From Phocoena phocoena (lineage: Eukaryota; Chordata; Mammalia; Artiodactyla; Phocoenidae), in the NCBI RefSeq assembly GCF_963924675.1, contig NC_089220.1:171850761-171914760 (forward strand): a DNA stretch of 64,000 nt, read 5' to 3'. Of this stretch, positions 45,022-56,702 are shown piece after piece. The notes beneath the pieces were generated by a model. That model saw only the letters and a program-made list of their open reading frames with translations, ran no database searches and was not told where the DNA came from. Position 1 is the stretch's first letter, and the number at the start of each line of letters is the position of its first letter. The position numbers and the translations under genes were made by a program.

Positions 45022-47193
45022 AGGAGAGACCTTCAAGATGGTGGAGTAGTAAGATGCAGAGATCACCTTCCTCCCCAGAGTTACATCAGAAATACATCTA
45101 CCTGTGGAACAACTCCTACAGAACACCTATTGAACGCAGGCAGAAGACCTCAGACTTCCCAAAAGGCAAGAAACTGCCCACGTACATGGGTAGGGCAAAA
45201 GAAAAAACAGACACAAAAGAATAGGGACGGGACCTGCACCAGTGGGAGGGAGCTGTGAAGGAGGAAAGATTTCCACACACTAGGAAGCCCCTTCACTGGC
45301 AGAGACGGGGGTGACGGAGGGGGGAAGCTTTGGAGCCACGAAGGAGAGTGCAGCAACAGGGGTGCAGAGGGCAAAGCGGGGAGATTCCCGCACAGAGGAT
45401 CAGGGCCAACCAGCACTCACCAGCCCAAGAGGCTTGTCTGCTCAACCGCCGGGGTGGGCGGGGCTGGGAGCTGAGGCTCAGGCTTCGGAGGTCGGATCCC
45501 AGGGAGAGGACTGGGGTTGGCTGTGTGAACACAGCCTGAAGGGGGTTAGTGCGCCACAGCTACCCAAGAGGGAGTCCGAGGAAAAGGTCTGGAGCTGCCG
45601 AAGAGGCCAGAGACCATTGTTTCCTGGTGCGCGAGGAGAGGGGATTAAGAGCGCTGCTTAAACGAGCTCCAGAGACAGGCGCGAGCCGCGGCTAACAGCG
45701 CAGACCCCAGAGACGGGCATGAGACACTCAGGCTGCTACTGCGGCACCAAGAAGCCTGTGTGCGAGCACAGGTCACTATCCACACCCCGCTTCCCGGGAG
45801 CCTGTGCAGCCCGCCACTGCCAGGGTCCCGGGATCCAGGGACAACTTCCCGGGAGAACGCACGGCGCGCCTCAGGCTGGTGCAACGTCATGACAGCCTCT
45901 GCCCCGGCAGACTCGCCCCGCATCTGTACCCCTCCCTCCCACCGGCCTGAGTAAGCCAGAGCCCCAGAATCAGCTGCTTCTTTAACCCCATCCTGTCTGG
46001 GTGGGGAACAGCCGCCCCAAGGCAACCTACATGCAGAGGCAGGGCCAAATCCAAAGCTGAACCCCAGGAGCTGTGCGAACAAAGAAGAGAAAGGGAAATC
46101 TCTCCCAGCAGCCTCAGGAGCAGCAGATTAAATCCCCACAATCAACTTGATGTACCTGCCCTGGTGGAATACCTGAATAGACAACGAATCATCCCAAAAT
46201 TGAGAAGGTGGACTTTGGGAACAACTGTAGACTTGGGGTTTGCTTTCTGCAAATAATTTGTTTCTGATTTTATGTTTATCTTAGTTTAGTATTTAGAGTT
46301 TATTATCACTGGTAGATTTGTTAATTGATTTGGTTGCTCTCTTCCTTTTTTTAAATATATAGATATATATATCTTTTCCTTTTCCTCTTTTTGTGAGTGT
46401 GTATGTTTATGCTTCTTTGTGTGATTTTGTCTGTATAGCTTTTTTTTAACATCTGTTCTAGGGTTCTGTCTCTCCGTTTTTTTTGGTTGTTTGTTTTCTT
46501 AGTATAGTTTTTAGTGCTTCTCTTATCATTGGTGGATATGTTTTTTGGTTTGGTTGCTCTCTTCTTTCTTTCTTTTTTTTATTACTTTTCAATTTTTAAT
46601 AATTGTTTTTTATTTTAATAACTTCTTTATTTTTCATTTTCTATCTTTCTTTCTTTCCTTTTTCTCCCTTTTCCTCTGAGCCGAGTAGCTGAGAGAGTCT
46701 TCGTGCTCCTGTGAGTGTGAGGCCTGTGCCTCTGATGTGGGAGAGCTGAGTTCAGGATATTGGTACACCAGAGATCTCATGGCTCCACATATATCACATG
46801 GCAAAAGCTCTCCCAGAGATCTCCATCTCCACACTAAGACCCAGCTCTATTCAACGACCAGCAAGCTACAATACTGGACACTCTATGCCAAACAACTAGC
46901 AAGACAGGAATACAACCCAACCCATTAGCAGAGAGGCTGCCTAAAATCATACTAAGTTCACAGACACCCCAAAACATACCACCACATGTGGTCCTGCCCA
47001 CCAAAAAGTCAAGATCTAGACTCATCCACCAGAACACAGGCACCAGTCACCTCCACCAGGAAGCCTACACAACCCACAGAACCAACCTCAGCCACTGGGG
47101 GAAGACACCAAAAACATGGGAAATATGAACCTGCCATCTGTGATAAGGAGACCTAAGTTAAGCAAAACGAGAAGACAGAGAAACACCCAGCAG
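45022..47193 (+). promoter_or_regulatory. L1 5' UTR with internal promoter region
   Basis: In L1s, the 5' UTR carries the internal RNA polymerase II promoter. Here 45200-46140 is GC-rich with many CpGs and overlapping shadow frames on both strands. 46240-46680 is unusually T-rich (CTTTT and TTTTA runs). 46690-47190 resembles the typical pre-ORF1 leader of cetartiodactyl L1s. Present promoter activity is unknown. Confidence 0.55.
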
Positions 47194-48050
47194 ATGAATA
47201 AGCAAAGCAAAACCCACCAGACCAAACAAATGAAGAGGATATAGGCAGTCTAGCTGAAAAAGAATTGAGAGTAATGACAGTAAAGTTGATCCAAAATCAG
47301 GAAACAGAATGGAGAAAATATGAGAAACGTTTAGCAAGGACTTAGAAGAACCAAAGAGCAAACAAACAATGATGAACAACACAATAAATGAAATTAAAAA
47401 TTCTCTAGAAGGAATCAATAGCAAAATAACTGAGGCAGAAGAACAGATAAGTGACCTGGATGATAAAATACTGGAAATAACTACCACAGAGCACAATAAA
47501 GAAAAAAGAATGAAAAGAATTGAGAACAGTCTCAGAGACCTCTGGGACAACATTAAACACACCAACATTTGAATTATAGGGGTTCCAGAAGATGAAGAGA
47601 AAAAGAAAGGGACTGAGAAAATATGTGAAGAGATTATAGTTGAAAACGTCCCTAATATGGGAAAGGAAATAGTCAAGTCCAGGAAGCGCAGAGAGTCCCA
47701 TACAGGATAAATCCAGGAGAAACACACCAAGACACATAATCAAACTATCAAAAATTAAATACAAAGAAAAAATATTAAAAGCAGCAAGGGAAAAACAACA
47801 AATAACACACAAGGGAATCCCCATTAGGTTAACAGCTGATCCTTCAGCAGAAACTCTGCAAGACAGAAGGGAGTGGCAGGACATATTTAAAGTGATGAAA
47901 GGGAAAAACCTACAACCAAGATTACTCTACCCAGCAAGGATCTCACTCAGACTCGACGGAGAAATTAAAACATTTACAAACAAGCAAAAGCTAAGAGAAT
48001 TCAGCACCACCAAACCAGCTTTACAACAAATGCTAAAGGAAATTCTCTAG
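47194..48050 (+). pseudogene. L1 ORF1 (RNA-binding protein), frameshifted
   Basis: The ATG at 47194-47196 (MNKQSK) is followed by a one-base loss by comparison with the consensus I know, moving the frame before EEIGSL. The coiled-coil heptad part is at 47369-47569 (INEIKNSLEGINSKITEAEE). A CGA codon for the conserved IRI stretch has become TGA at 47570-47572, a CpG transition. The C-terminal domain follows in pieces (RLTADPSAETLQDRREWQ region near 47830-47880), and the stop is at 48048-48050. It cannot make a full ORF1p. Confidence 0.8.
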
Positions 48051-48213
48051 GCAGGAAACACAAGAGAAGCAAAAGAACTACAACAACAAACCCAAAACAA
48101 TTAAGAAAATGGTAATAGGAACATACATATCGATAACCATGATAAATGTAAATGGATTAAATGCTCCAACCAAAAGACATAGACTGGCTGAATGGATATA
48201 AAAACAAGACCCA

Positions 48214-48413
48214 GGGCTTCCCTGGTGGCGCAGTGGTTGAGAGTCTGCCTGCTGATGCAGGGGACACGGGTTCATGCCCCAGTCCAGGAAGATCCCACAT
48301 GCCACGGAGTGGCTAGGCCCGTGAGCCATGGCCACTGAGCCTACGCATCCAGAGCCTGCACTCCGCAATGGGAGAGGCCACAACAGTGAGAGGCCCAAGT
48401 ACCTCAAAAAAAA
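48214..48413 (+). mobile_element. CHR SINE in L1 ORF2 (first)
   Basis: The body runs from GGGCTTCCCTGGTGGCGCAG to AAGTACCTC plus A. TSD AAAACAAGACCCA lies at 48201-48213 and 48414-48426, perfect. CpG losses give it more divergence than the copies at 24533 and 41528. Confidence 0.92.
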
Positions 48414-48536
48414 AAAACAAGACCCATATATATGGTGTCTACGAGAGACCCACTTCAGATCTAGGGACACATACAGACTGAAAGTGAGGGGATGGAAAAA
48501 GACATTCCATGCAAATGGAAACCAAAAGATAGATGG

Positions 48537-48741
48537 GGCTTCCCTGGTGGTGCAGTGGTTGAGAGTCCACCTGCCGATACAAGGGACACGGGTTCGTGCC
48601 CCTGTCCAGGAAGATCCCACATGCTGTGGAGCGACTGGGCCCGTGAGCCATGGCCGCTGGGTCTGTGCGTCTGGAGCCTGTGCTCTGCAACGGGAGAGGC
48701 CACAGAAGTGAGAGGCCCGCGTACCACAAAAAAAAAAAAAG
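48537..48741 (+). mobile_element. CHR SINE in L1 ORF2 (second)
   Basis: The body runs from GGCTTCCCTGGTGGTGCAGT to CGTACCAC plus A. TSD with one mismatch: AAAGATAGATGG (48525-48536) and AAAGAAAGATGG (48742-48753). It lies 123 bp downstream of the first SINE, in the same orientation. Confidence 0.9.
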
Positions 48742-50624
48742 AAAGAAAGATGGAGTCGCAATTCTGCTGTCAGGCAAAATAGACTTTAAAATAAAGACGA
48801 TTACAAGAGACAAAGAAGGACACTACATAATGATCAAGGGATCAATCCAAGAAGAAGTTATAACAATTGTAAATACATAAGGCAAATGTTAACAGCCATA
48901 AAAAGGGAAATCAAGAGTAACATACTCATAGTAGGGGACGTTAACACCCCACTTTCACAAATGCACAGATCACCCAAAATGAAAATAAGGAAACACAAGC
49001 TTTAAATGATACATTAAAAAAGATGGACTTAATTGATATTTACAGGACATTCCAACAAAAAACAACAGAATACACTTTCTTCTCAAGAACTCATGGAACA
49101 TTGTCTAGGATAGATCATATCTTGGGTCACAAATCAAGCCTTGGTAAATGTAAGAAAACTGAAATTGTATCAAGTATCCTTTCTGACCACAATGCTATGA
49201 GACTGCGTATCAATTACAGGAGAAAAACAACTGTAAAAAATACAAACACATGGAACCTAGACAATACACTACTAAATAAGCAACAGGTCACTGAAGATAT
49301 CAAGGTGGAAATCCAAAAATACCTAGAAACAAATGACAATGAAAACACGACAACCCAAAACTTACAGGATGCAACAAAAGCACTTCTAAGAGGGAAGTTT
49401 ATAGCAATACAATCCTACCTCAAGAAACAGGAAACATCTGAAATAAACAACCTTACCTTACACCTAAAGCAATTAGAGACAGAAGAAAAAAGAAAACCCA
49501 AAGTTAGCAGAAGGAAAGAAATCATAAAGATCAGATCAAAATAAATGAAAAAAAATGAAGGAAACAATAGCAAAGATCAATAAAACTAAAAGCTGGTTTC
49601 TTGAGGAGTTAAACAAAATTGATAAACCATTAGCCAGACCCGTCAAGGAAAAAAAGGGAGAAGACTCATATCAATAGAATTAGAACTGAAAAAGGAGAAG
49701 TAACAACTGATACTGCAGAAACACAAAGGATCATGAGAGATTACTACAAGCAATTATATGACAATAAAATGGACATCCGTGAAGAAATGGAACCTTCTGA
49801 GACTGAACCAGGAAGAAACAGAAAATATAAACAGACCAATCACAAGTACCGAAATTGAGACTGTGATTAAAAATCTTCCAACAAACAAAAGCCAAGGACC
49901 AGATGGCTTCACAGGCGAATTCTATCAAACATTTAGAGAGGAGCTAACACCTATCATTCTCAAACTTTCCCAAAATATAGCAGAGGGAGGAACACTCCCA
50001 AACTCATTTTACGAGGTCACCATCACCCTAATACTAAAACCAGACAAAAATGTCACAAAGAAAGAAAACTACAGGCCAATATCTCTGATAAACATAGATG
50101 CAAAAATGCTCAACAAAATACTAGCAAACAGAATCCAACAGCACATTAAAAGGATCATACAGCATGATCAAAGGGGGTTTATCCCAGGAAAGCAAGGATT
50201 CCTCAATATATGCAAATCAATCCATGTGATAAACCATATTAACAAACTGAAGGAGAAAACCATATGATCACCTCAATAGACGCAGAAAAATCTTTTGACA
50301 AAATTCAACACCCATTTATGATAAAAACCCTCCAGAAAGTAGGCATGGAGGGAACTTACCTCAACATCATAGAGGCTATATATGACAAACCCACAGCCAA
50401 CACTGTTCTCAATGGTGCAAAACTGAAAACATTTCCTCTAAGATCAGGAGCAAGACAGGGTTGCTCCTCTCACCACTATTATTCAACATAGTTTTGGAAG
50501 TTTTAGCCACAGCCATCAGACAAGAAAAAGAAATAAAAGGAATCCAAATCAGAAAAGAAGTAAAGCTGTCACTGTTTGCAGATGACATGATACTATACAT
50601 AGAGCATCCTAAAGACTCTACCAG

Positions 50625-50816
50625 CTTGAGAGTCTGCCTGCCGATGCTGGGGACACAGGTTCGTGCCCCGGTCTGAGAAGATCCCACATGCCACAGAGCA
50701 GCTAGGCCCGTGAGCCATGGCTGCTGAGCCTGCGCTTCCAGAGCCTGTGCTCCACAATGCGAGAGGCCACAACAGTGAGAGGCCCGTGATCCACAAAAAA
50801 AAAAAAAAAAAAAAAA
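50625..50816 (+). mobile_element. CHR SINE in L1 ORF2 (third), 5'-truncated
   Basis: It lacks the first part of the tRNA-like head, beginning CTTGAGAGTCTGCCTGCCGA. It ends GATCCAC plus a long A-run (to about 50816). A perfect 14-bp TSD AAAGACTCTACCAG lies at 50611-50624 and 50817-50830, so the truncation happened at insertion. Confidence 0.93.
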
Positions 50817-52866
50817 AAAGACTCTACCAGAAAACTACTAGAGCTAATCAATGAATTTGGTAAAGTAGCAGGATACAAAATTAATGCACAGAAATCTCTT
50901 GCATTCCTATACACTACTGATGAAAAATCTGAAAGACAAATTAAGGAAACAGTCCCATTTACCACTGCAACAAAAAGAATAAAATACCTAGGAATAAACC
51001 TACCTAAGGAGACAAAAGACCTGTATGCAGAAAACTATAAGACACTGATGAAAGAAATTAAAGATGATACGAACAGATGGAGAGATATACCATGTTCTTG
51101 GAGACATATACCATGCTCTTCGATTGGAAGAGTCAACATTGTGAAAATGACTAAAGCAATGTACAGATTCAGTGCAATCCCTATCAAACTACCAATAGCA
51201 TTTTTCACAGAACTAGAATAAGAAATTTCACAATTTGTATGGAAACACAAAAGACCCTGAATATCCAAAGCAATCTTGAGAAAGAAAAACAGAGCTGGAG
51301 GAATCAGGCTCCCGGTCTTCAGACTATACTACAAAGCTATAGTAATCAAGACAGTATGTGCTGGCACAGAAACAGAAATATAGATCAATGGAACAGGATA
51401 GAAAGCCCAGAGATAAGCCCACGCACACATGGTCACCTTATTTTTGAGAAAGGAGGCAAGAATATACAATGGAGAAAAGACAGTCTCTTCAATAAGTGAT
51501 GCTGGGAAAATTGGACAGCTACACGTAAAAGAATGAAATTAGAACATTCCCTGACACCATACACAAAAATAAACACTAAATGGATTAAAGACCTAAATGT
51601 AAGGCCGGATAGTCTAAAACTCATAGAGGAAAACATAGGCAGAACACTCTGACATAAACCACAGTAAGATCCTTTTTGACCCACCTCCTAGAGAAAGGGA
51701 AATAAAAACAAAAATAAACAAATGGGACATAATGAAACTTAAAATCTTTTGCACAGCAAAGGAAAACATAAACAACATGAAAAGACAACTCTCAGAATGG
51801 GAGAAAATATTTGCCAATGAAGCAACTGACAAAGGATTAATCTCCAAATTTACAAGCAGCTCATGCAGCTCAATAACAAAAAAACAAACAACCCAATCCA
51901 AAAATGGGCAGAAGACCTAAATAGACATTTCTTCAAAGAAGATATACAAATTGCCAACAAACACATGAAAGGATGCTCAACATCACTAATCATTAGAGAA
52001 ATGCAAATCAAAACTACAATGAGGTATCACCTCACACCAGTCAGAATGGCCATCATCAAAAAAGCTACAAACATTACATGCTGGAAAGGGTGTGGAGAAA
52101 AGATAACCCTCTTGCACTGTTGGTGGGAATGTAAATTGATACAGCCACTATGGAGGTTCCTTAAAAAACAAAAAATAGAACTATCATGTGACCCAGCAAT
52201 CCCACTACTGGGCATATACCCTGAGAAAACCGTAATTCAAAAAGAGTCATGTACCACAATGTTCACTGCAGCTCTATTTACAATAGCCAGGACATGGAAG
52301 CAACCTAAGTGTCCATCGACAGATGGATGGATAAAGAAGACATGGCACATATATACAATGGAATATTACTCAGCCATAAAAGGAAACGATATTGATTTAT
52401 TTGTAGTGAGGTGGATGGACCTAGAGTCTGTCCTACAGAGTGAAGTAAGTCAGAAAGAGAAAAACAAATACCGTATGCTAACACATATATATATGGAATC
52501 TGAAAAAAAAATGGTTCTGGAAAACCTGGGGGCAGGACAGGCATAAAAACACAGATGTAGATTATGGACTTGAGGACACAGGGAGGGGGAAGGGTAAGCT
52601 GGGTCGAAGTGAGAGAGTGGCATGGACATATATACACTACCAAGTGTAAAACAGATAGCTATTGGGAAGGTTTCACATAGCACAGGGAGATCAGCTAGGT
52701 GCTTTGTGACCCCCTAGAGGGATGGGATAGGGAAGGCGATGCAAGAGGGAGGAGATATGGGGATATATGTATATGTATAGCTGATTCAGTTTGTTATAAA
52801 GCAGAGTAACACACCATTGTAGAGCAATTATACTCCAATAAAGATGTTAAAAAAGAAAAAAAAAAC

Positions 52867-53068
52867 GATGTAATCAGGTAAAAAAAAAATCTTTGGTGAA
52901 ATCACCCAGGCTGTGATCATTTGACCTCAAGTTTCCAATTAGCATTGTGCAGGGGAAACATAACCTACAACTAGTACACAACACAGTATTGACCTGTTCT
53001 GGGAAAATAAGTCCAGGACTAGACTGATATGAGACACTGAGTGGTCCAGGTTATGAATGAATCTCATC
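52867..53068. other. Unassigned DNA
   Basis: A 14-bp non-A segment followed by an A-run at 52880-52889 is at the L1 tail. Beyond that there is no gene or named repeat. Confidence 0.4.
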
Positions 53069-53288
53069 CAGAGGTGAACCAACTTTTGCTGAAATATTTT
53101 AGTAAATATTTTAGACTTTCTGGGCCACACAGGTCTCAGCTGCAGCTACTCAACTCTGCATTTGTAACGTGAAAGAACCCACAGACAATTCATAAATGAA
53201 TAGTGTGGTAGTGTCTCAGTAAACCTGTATTTACAAAAACAGGCAATGAGCCAAATTTGGCCTGTGCTGTGTAATTTGTCCATCCCTG
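53069..53288 (+). mobile_element. MER20 (non-autonomous hAT-Charlie DNA transposon)
   Basis: Phrases in MER20 order: CAGAGGTGAACCAACTTTTG, AGTAAATATTTTAGACTTTC, CTACTCAACTCTGCATTTGT, TTTACAAAAACAGGCAATGA, GCCAAATTTGGCCTGTGC, end CATCCCTG. The ends form short inverted repeats (CAGAGGTG and CATCCCTG). In eutherians some MER20 copies act as hormone-responsive enhancers; nothing here shows that this copy does. Confidence 0.88.
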
Positions 53289-53344
53289 AGCTTGGCCATT
53301 CTTCCAATACTTTGTTAACAGAAGGAGAAAAAAATAGACAATGA

Positions 53345-53545
53345 TGGTTACTAAGTATCCTGAGCTAGCTCCTTGAGATTAGTTAGCTCATTTATTCCTC
53401 GTGGCAGTCCGTAAAGTATATAGTATTATCCCATTTCATGGATGAATTAAGTAAACTTCGAACTCTCTTAAGTGGCTTGATAAGACCACATAAGCAACGA
53501 GTCATAAACGTTTAATTTCAAGGTGACTTCAAAACTCATTCTTCC
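53345..53545 (-). repeat. MIR, minus strand
   Basis: TTAGCTCATTTATTCCTCGT, ATAGTATTATCCCATTTCAT and GATGAATTAAGTAAACTTCG follow the reversed MIR order. It is highly diverged. Confidence 0.6.
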
Positions 53546-55625
53546 TTCACTAAAATGCACCAGCTGCACTTTGCTGTCTACTGAACCTTTGCTGTGAGAT
53601 ATGTAAATTGTGCAAGTTTAAAGATTTCTTTTATCAGTCAAGAGAGGCCTGGCTGTGCTGCGGTCATAAACTCAGTCATCCCAAGTATCTTAATTGCCAC
53701 TGTGGGCTATGAGAGGATGTTGAGACCTTCAGGCCAGGCAGTCATATGTTGGTGTGATTCTGAGGGTTTAATCATTTTCCAGAAAGAGCAGAGAGAGTAG
53801 GCTGGGTGAAGATAGGGTGGTTCTCACTTATTCTATTTGTTCATTGCAGGTCAGCAGAGGCCCTGCTTTACATTGTCCTCACTCTGAGACCCAGATGGAG
53901 GGAGACCCCACCCACTGGAGTATCACTGGGATCTGTGCCAGGGGGATGGGAATAAAGCAGATGATGCGCACATTGTATAGGTGTCTTCCCAGACTCAGTA
54001 CACATTACTTCCGCTCACTCTTCATTGGCTAAAGTAAGTCAGATGGTTTTATCTGACTTCAAGGGGACATGTAGCCTGCTATGTCCCAGGATGAAGAAAA
54101 CTATAAGTATTAATATAAGTGAACAGCACTGATGACTACCAAGATTTTAGTAGCAAAATTAAGATTTTTGCTAAGTAGATTAAATGTCAAAAGTTTTTGT
54201 ATCTGAAACTATGCCAATGTGTGTGGGAGAAAGCGGAGGTCCAAAAGCCTTCAGAACATATTAATGTTAATATCACCTTATGTGTTAATTACAGAAACGC
54301 TCTTTTCTGGCTCATTTACTCCATTGTGTATTTGGATTCCGAGTACCTTCTCCAAACATTTTGCAGTGGGAAATGAAAGCATTCTACAAAGTATCACAAT
54401 ATTATTTAATATCTTGTGGATTCTCAAATCAAGGTTTACAGAAAATTTAGGAATGCTAGAAGTCACACTTAATATGACAATAAATATTGTCAGTTTTTCT
54501 ACATGGAAAACAGCATGAAAATAATACAGCCAATTTAGAAACTAATGACAATTAGGAAATTGGAATATGGGTAAACTTGTCTCTTTATATGTATTTGATA
54601 CAAAGTCAAATTCTGTCCTCGATGACCCTTGTACAATTTTCACCATCAGAATTGGGTCCTTTGTTACTATGTGTAAATGTACCTGATGCTATAGGACCTC
54701 AACCCCAAGGACATGAGTGACTGCTAGACAACTAGAGAGTAATTTGCAAGCCATGACCCTTTCTCACTGGCTGCCACCCAAAGGGGGCTGTTTGCATATT
54801 ATGAGACATGGCTGCATCACAACCATGGCCACTGGATGGCTAAAGGCTTCAGGGCTCAGGCTGATCTCTGCCCCTTCTCTCTGGTGTCTCTTAACACTTA
54901 GGAGGGGATGGTCGGGGATATTGAAGACAACAGGGCTTCTTGCCTCCAACCAGAAGCTGAAAAGGAAAGGGCTACATTCTGGGGTTCATGTTTTAGCATG
55001 ATGGTGTTACGTGCACTAATGTCACATTCCCACCTCTTGAGCTTCTCTTTGTACAGGTCAGTAATGCTGAAGGGATCCAGTGTATTCAATGGGGAAAAAA
55101 GTCTGCAATGATTCCAAGTTGAGTCTATCCACCTCCCCCTACAGTGGCACAGTATATACCACGGTAGATGTGGACCCAGGGTATTGGTCAGAAATTGTGT
55201 AATCTTTTAAAATCAACGGTACTTTTGACTAAGGAGTTGTCTAGTTTCTTAGGAAGGTTAAATATCTTCTAGGCAGTTTAAGAATCCTAGTAAATGAGTT
55301 AAGCTTACGGCCTTGGACATACTCTTGATCCTTAGGCAATTTCACCGTCTGTCTTTTATTTTCTGTCAATGTAGTAGAGAAAAGTCCATGGAAATCTGTT
55401 TTACTGTAACATTAAAAGGCTAAATAAACAAATTTTAGTTACTTTTCTGTTGTTTCTTGGCCAAAAAAATCATAATCCCGAAAATCATAGCACGATAAGA
55501 AATGCCATGTTGGGTCAGACAGACGAGTGGTGCAGCCAGACAGCATCTTATCCTTGCCTGTGACTCTAACCAATATTTTTTTGAGGAGAGTGTAGGGTAA
55601 TCACCCTTATTAAGTCAATCTCACA
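53546..55625. other. Mostly unique DNA, no gene seen
   Basis: This 2.1-kb stretch has frames at 53594-54032, 54219-54518 and 54717-55001 that lack recognisable motifs. The CATTGCAGG at 53844-53852 after a pyrimidine-rich stretch could resemble a splice acceptor, but no partner donor or coding frame supports an exon. Confidence 0.45.
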
Positions 55626-55637
55626 CGTACCGACATT

Positions 55638-55828
55638 GGTACGCGGGCCTCTCACTGTTGTGGCCTCTCCCACTGCGGAGCACAGGCTCCGGACGTGCAG
55701 GCTCAGCGGCCATGGCTCACGGGCCCAGCCGCTCCGCGGCATGTGGGATCTTCCCGGACCGGGGCACGAACCCGCGTCCCCTGCATCAGCAGGCGGACTC
55801 CCAACCACTGCGCCACCAGGGAAGCCCC
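55638..55828 (-). mobile_element. CHR SINE, minus strand, without a poly(A) tail
   Basis: The reversed body starts directly with GGTACGCGGGCCTCTCACTG at 55638 and ends CCACCAGGGAAGCC at about 55827. TSD with one mismatch: CGTACCGACATT (55626-55637) and CGTACTGACATT (55829-55840). No T-run separates the body from the left TSD, in contrast to all other full-length copies here. The internal sequence is CpG-rich, so it is young. Confidence 0.9.
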
Positions 55829-55936
55829 CGTACTGACATTTTTTTAACATAAGAAGGTTTCATTAGTATCTACATGTTCTGAAATCACTTTATGGATACA
55901 TAAAAGTGGAAAGAGCTTTATCTGAATTCTCCTGAA

Positions 55937-56089
55937 TGGGACTTCCCTGGCGGTCCACTGGTTAAGACTCCGTGCTTCCACTGCGGGGTATGTGTGTAGG
56001 GGCACGGATTTGATCCCTGGCTGGGGAACTAAGATCCCACATGCCGCATGGCATGGTTGAAAACTAACTAAATATAAATAAAAATATTA
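55937..56089 (+). mobile_element. CHR-type SINE, short form, with internal extra bases
   Basis: The body starts TGGGACTTCCCTGGCGGTCC, with ATGCCGCATGGCATGG near the end and an A-rich tail. A perfect 12-bp TSD AATTCTCCTGAA lies at 55925-55936 and 56090-56101. About 12-15 extra bases (TATGTGTGTAGGGGCACGG region, 55988-56006) precede the B box-like part. Confidence 0.88.
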
Positions 56090-56101
56090 AATTCTCCTGA
56101 A

Positions 56102-56229
56102 ATATTTTTTCATTTTATCGTAAGCCATTATCTTTTACAAGATAAAACTTATTTGACCTCTAATACTCTTGGAAAAAGGAAGAAGGGTCTTTTGAGTTGG
56201 GAAGTCAATATTGTATTTTCTCTAGGTTC
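56102..56229. other. Unassigned DNA
   Basis: Short gap; nothing is recognised. Confidence 0.4.
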
Positions 56230-56702
56230 ATGTCTCTCCCTTCTCCCCCTGGTCTGTGCCCTGGGGAGCTGACCTTTATAAACTACATCAACTACCCTTG
56301 CTTACATTCTGACTTCTATTAGGTTTTAGCCAATGGTAGGCACTGACAGGAAATCAGAGTGTAGGATGAGAAAAAGGTCGAGGGATTTATTTCCCTTGCT
56401 CCCTCTCTCTGTGGTCTGAGATTGGCATAGGCTCTATTTCTCTATCAAAGACCACAGCTCCTGCTGGACAGCCCTGTCTACAGCATCAGAGTTCCAGCTG
56501 AGTTCCAGCAGCTGCTCCCACAGCTCCCCTCTTCAGTCCCCGGCTAAATTTCCCTCTGTTACTTGTCCCTTGGTGCTTCATCAACCCTGCTTTGTTACTC
56601 TTAACAATAACCTTTTGCAAAGAGTCACTTTCATTAGCTCTCTTCAACTGCCGTTTTCAAATGAGCCATCTGTTCCCTGCTAGGTTCCTGACTGATACAG
56701 GA
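56230..56702 (+). repeat. Ancient mammalian repeat, family uncertain
   Basis: Phrases in an order I know from an ancient consensus: TAGCCAATGGTAGGCACTGA, GACCACAGCTCCTGCTGGAC, TTCATCAACCCTGC, GCCATCTGTTCCCTGCTAGG, ending CCTGACTGATACAGG. I cannot name it surely; orientation is assumed. It is non-coding. Confidence 0.5.

Larger units (their letters stand above)
48109..52503 (+). pseudogene. L1 ORF2 (endonuclease/RT), broken by SINEs and frameshifts
   Basis: The start is at 48109 (MVIGTYISI), 58 bp after ORF1. The endonuclease N-terminus is split by two SINEs (48214-48413 and 48537-48741). A small internal deletion removes about 30 bp near 48874. The endonuclease C-terminus is at 49023-49544 (SRIDHILGHK; LSDHNAMRL). 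The RT start is at 49758-50267 ([19 protein letters not shown]), and the RT core at 50264-50590 contains FADD at 50575-50586. It is then split by a third SINE. The C-terminal Cys/His tail at 51863-52546 has CWKGC and LLHCWWEC. A two-base gain in the terminal ACATATATAT tract moves the normal stop. Non-functional. Confidence 0.86.
45022..52855 (+). mobile_element. Full-length L1 (decayed) with three internal SINEs
   Basis: This is the only L1 here with a complete 5' end. It begins GAGACCTTCAAGATGGTGGA, as typical L1 5' termini do. A GC-rich then T-rich 5' UTR (45022-47193) is followed by ORF1 (47194-48050), ORF2 (48109-52503) and a 3' UTR with A-rich tail to about 52866. Three CHR SINEs lie at 48214-48413, 48537-48741 and 50625-50816. 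Without them the L1 is about 7.2 kb. I did not find a clear TSD. Confidence 0.88.

Noticed and set aside
45150..46141. GC-rich region with many CpGs and several frames, like a gene promoter or first exon
   Set aside because: Position, start sequence and downstream ORF1 show that it is an L1 5' UTR.
48078..48813. 227-codon minus-strand frame
   Set aside because: It runs antisense through two SINEs and L1 ORF2. It has no protein family features.
53844..53852. Possible splice acceptor
   Set aside because: No coding frame, donor or conserved protein segment supports an exon.
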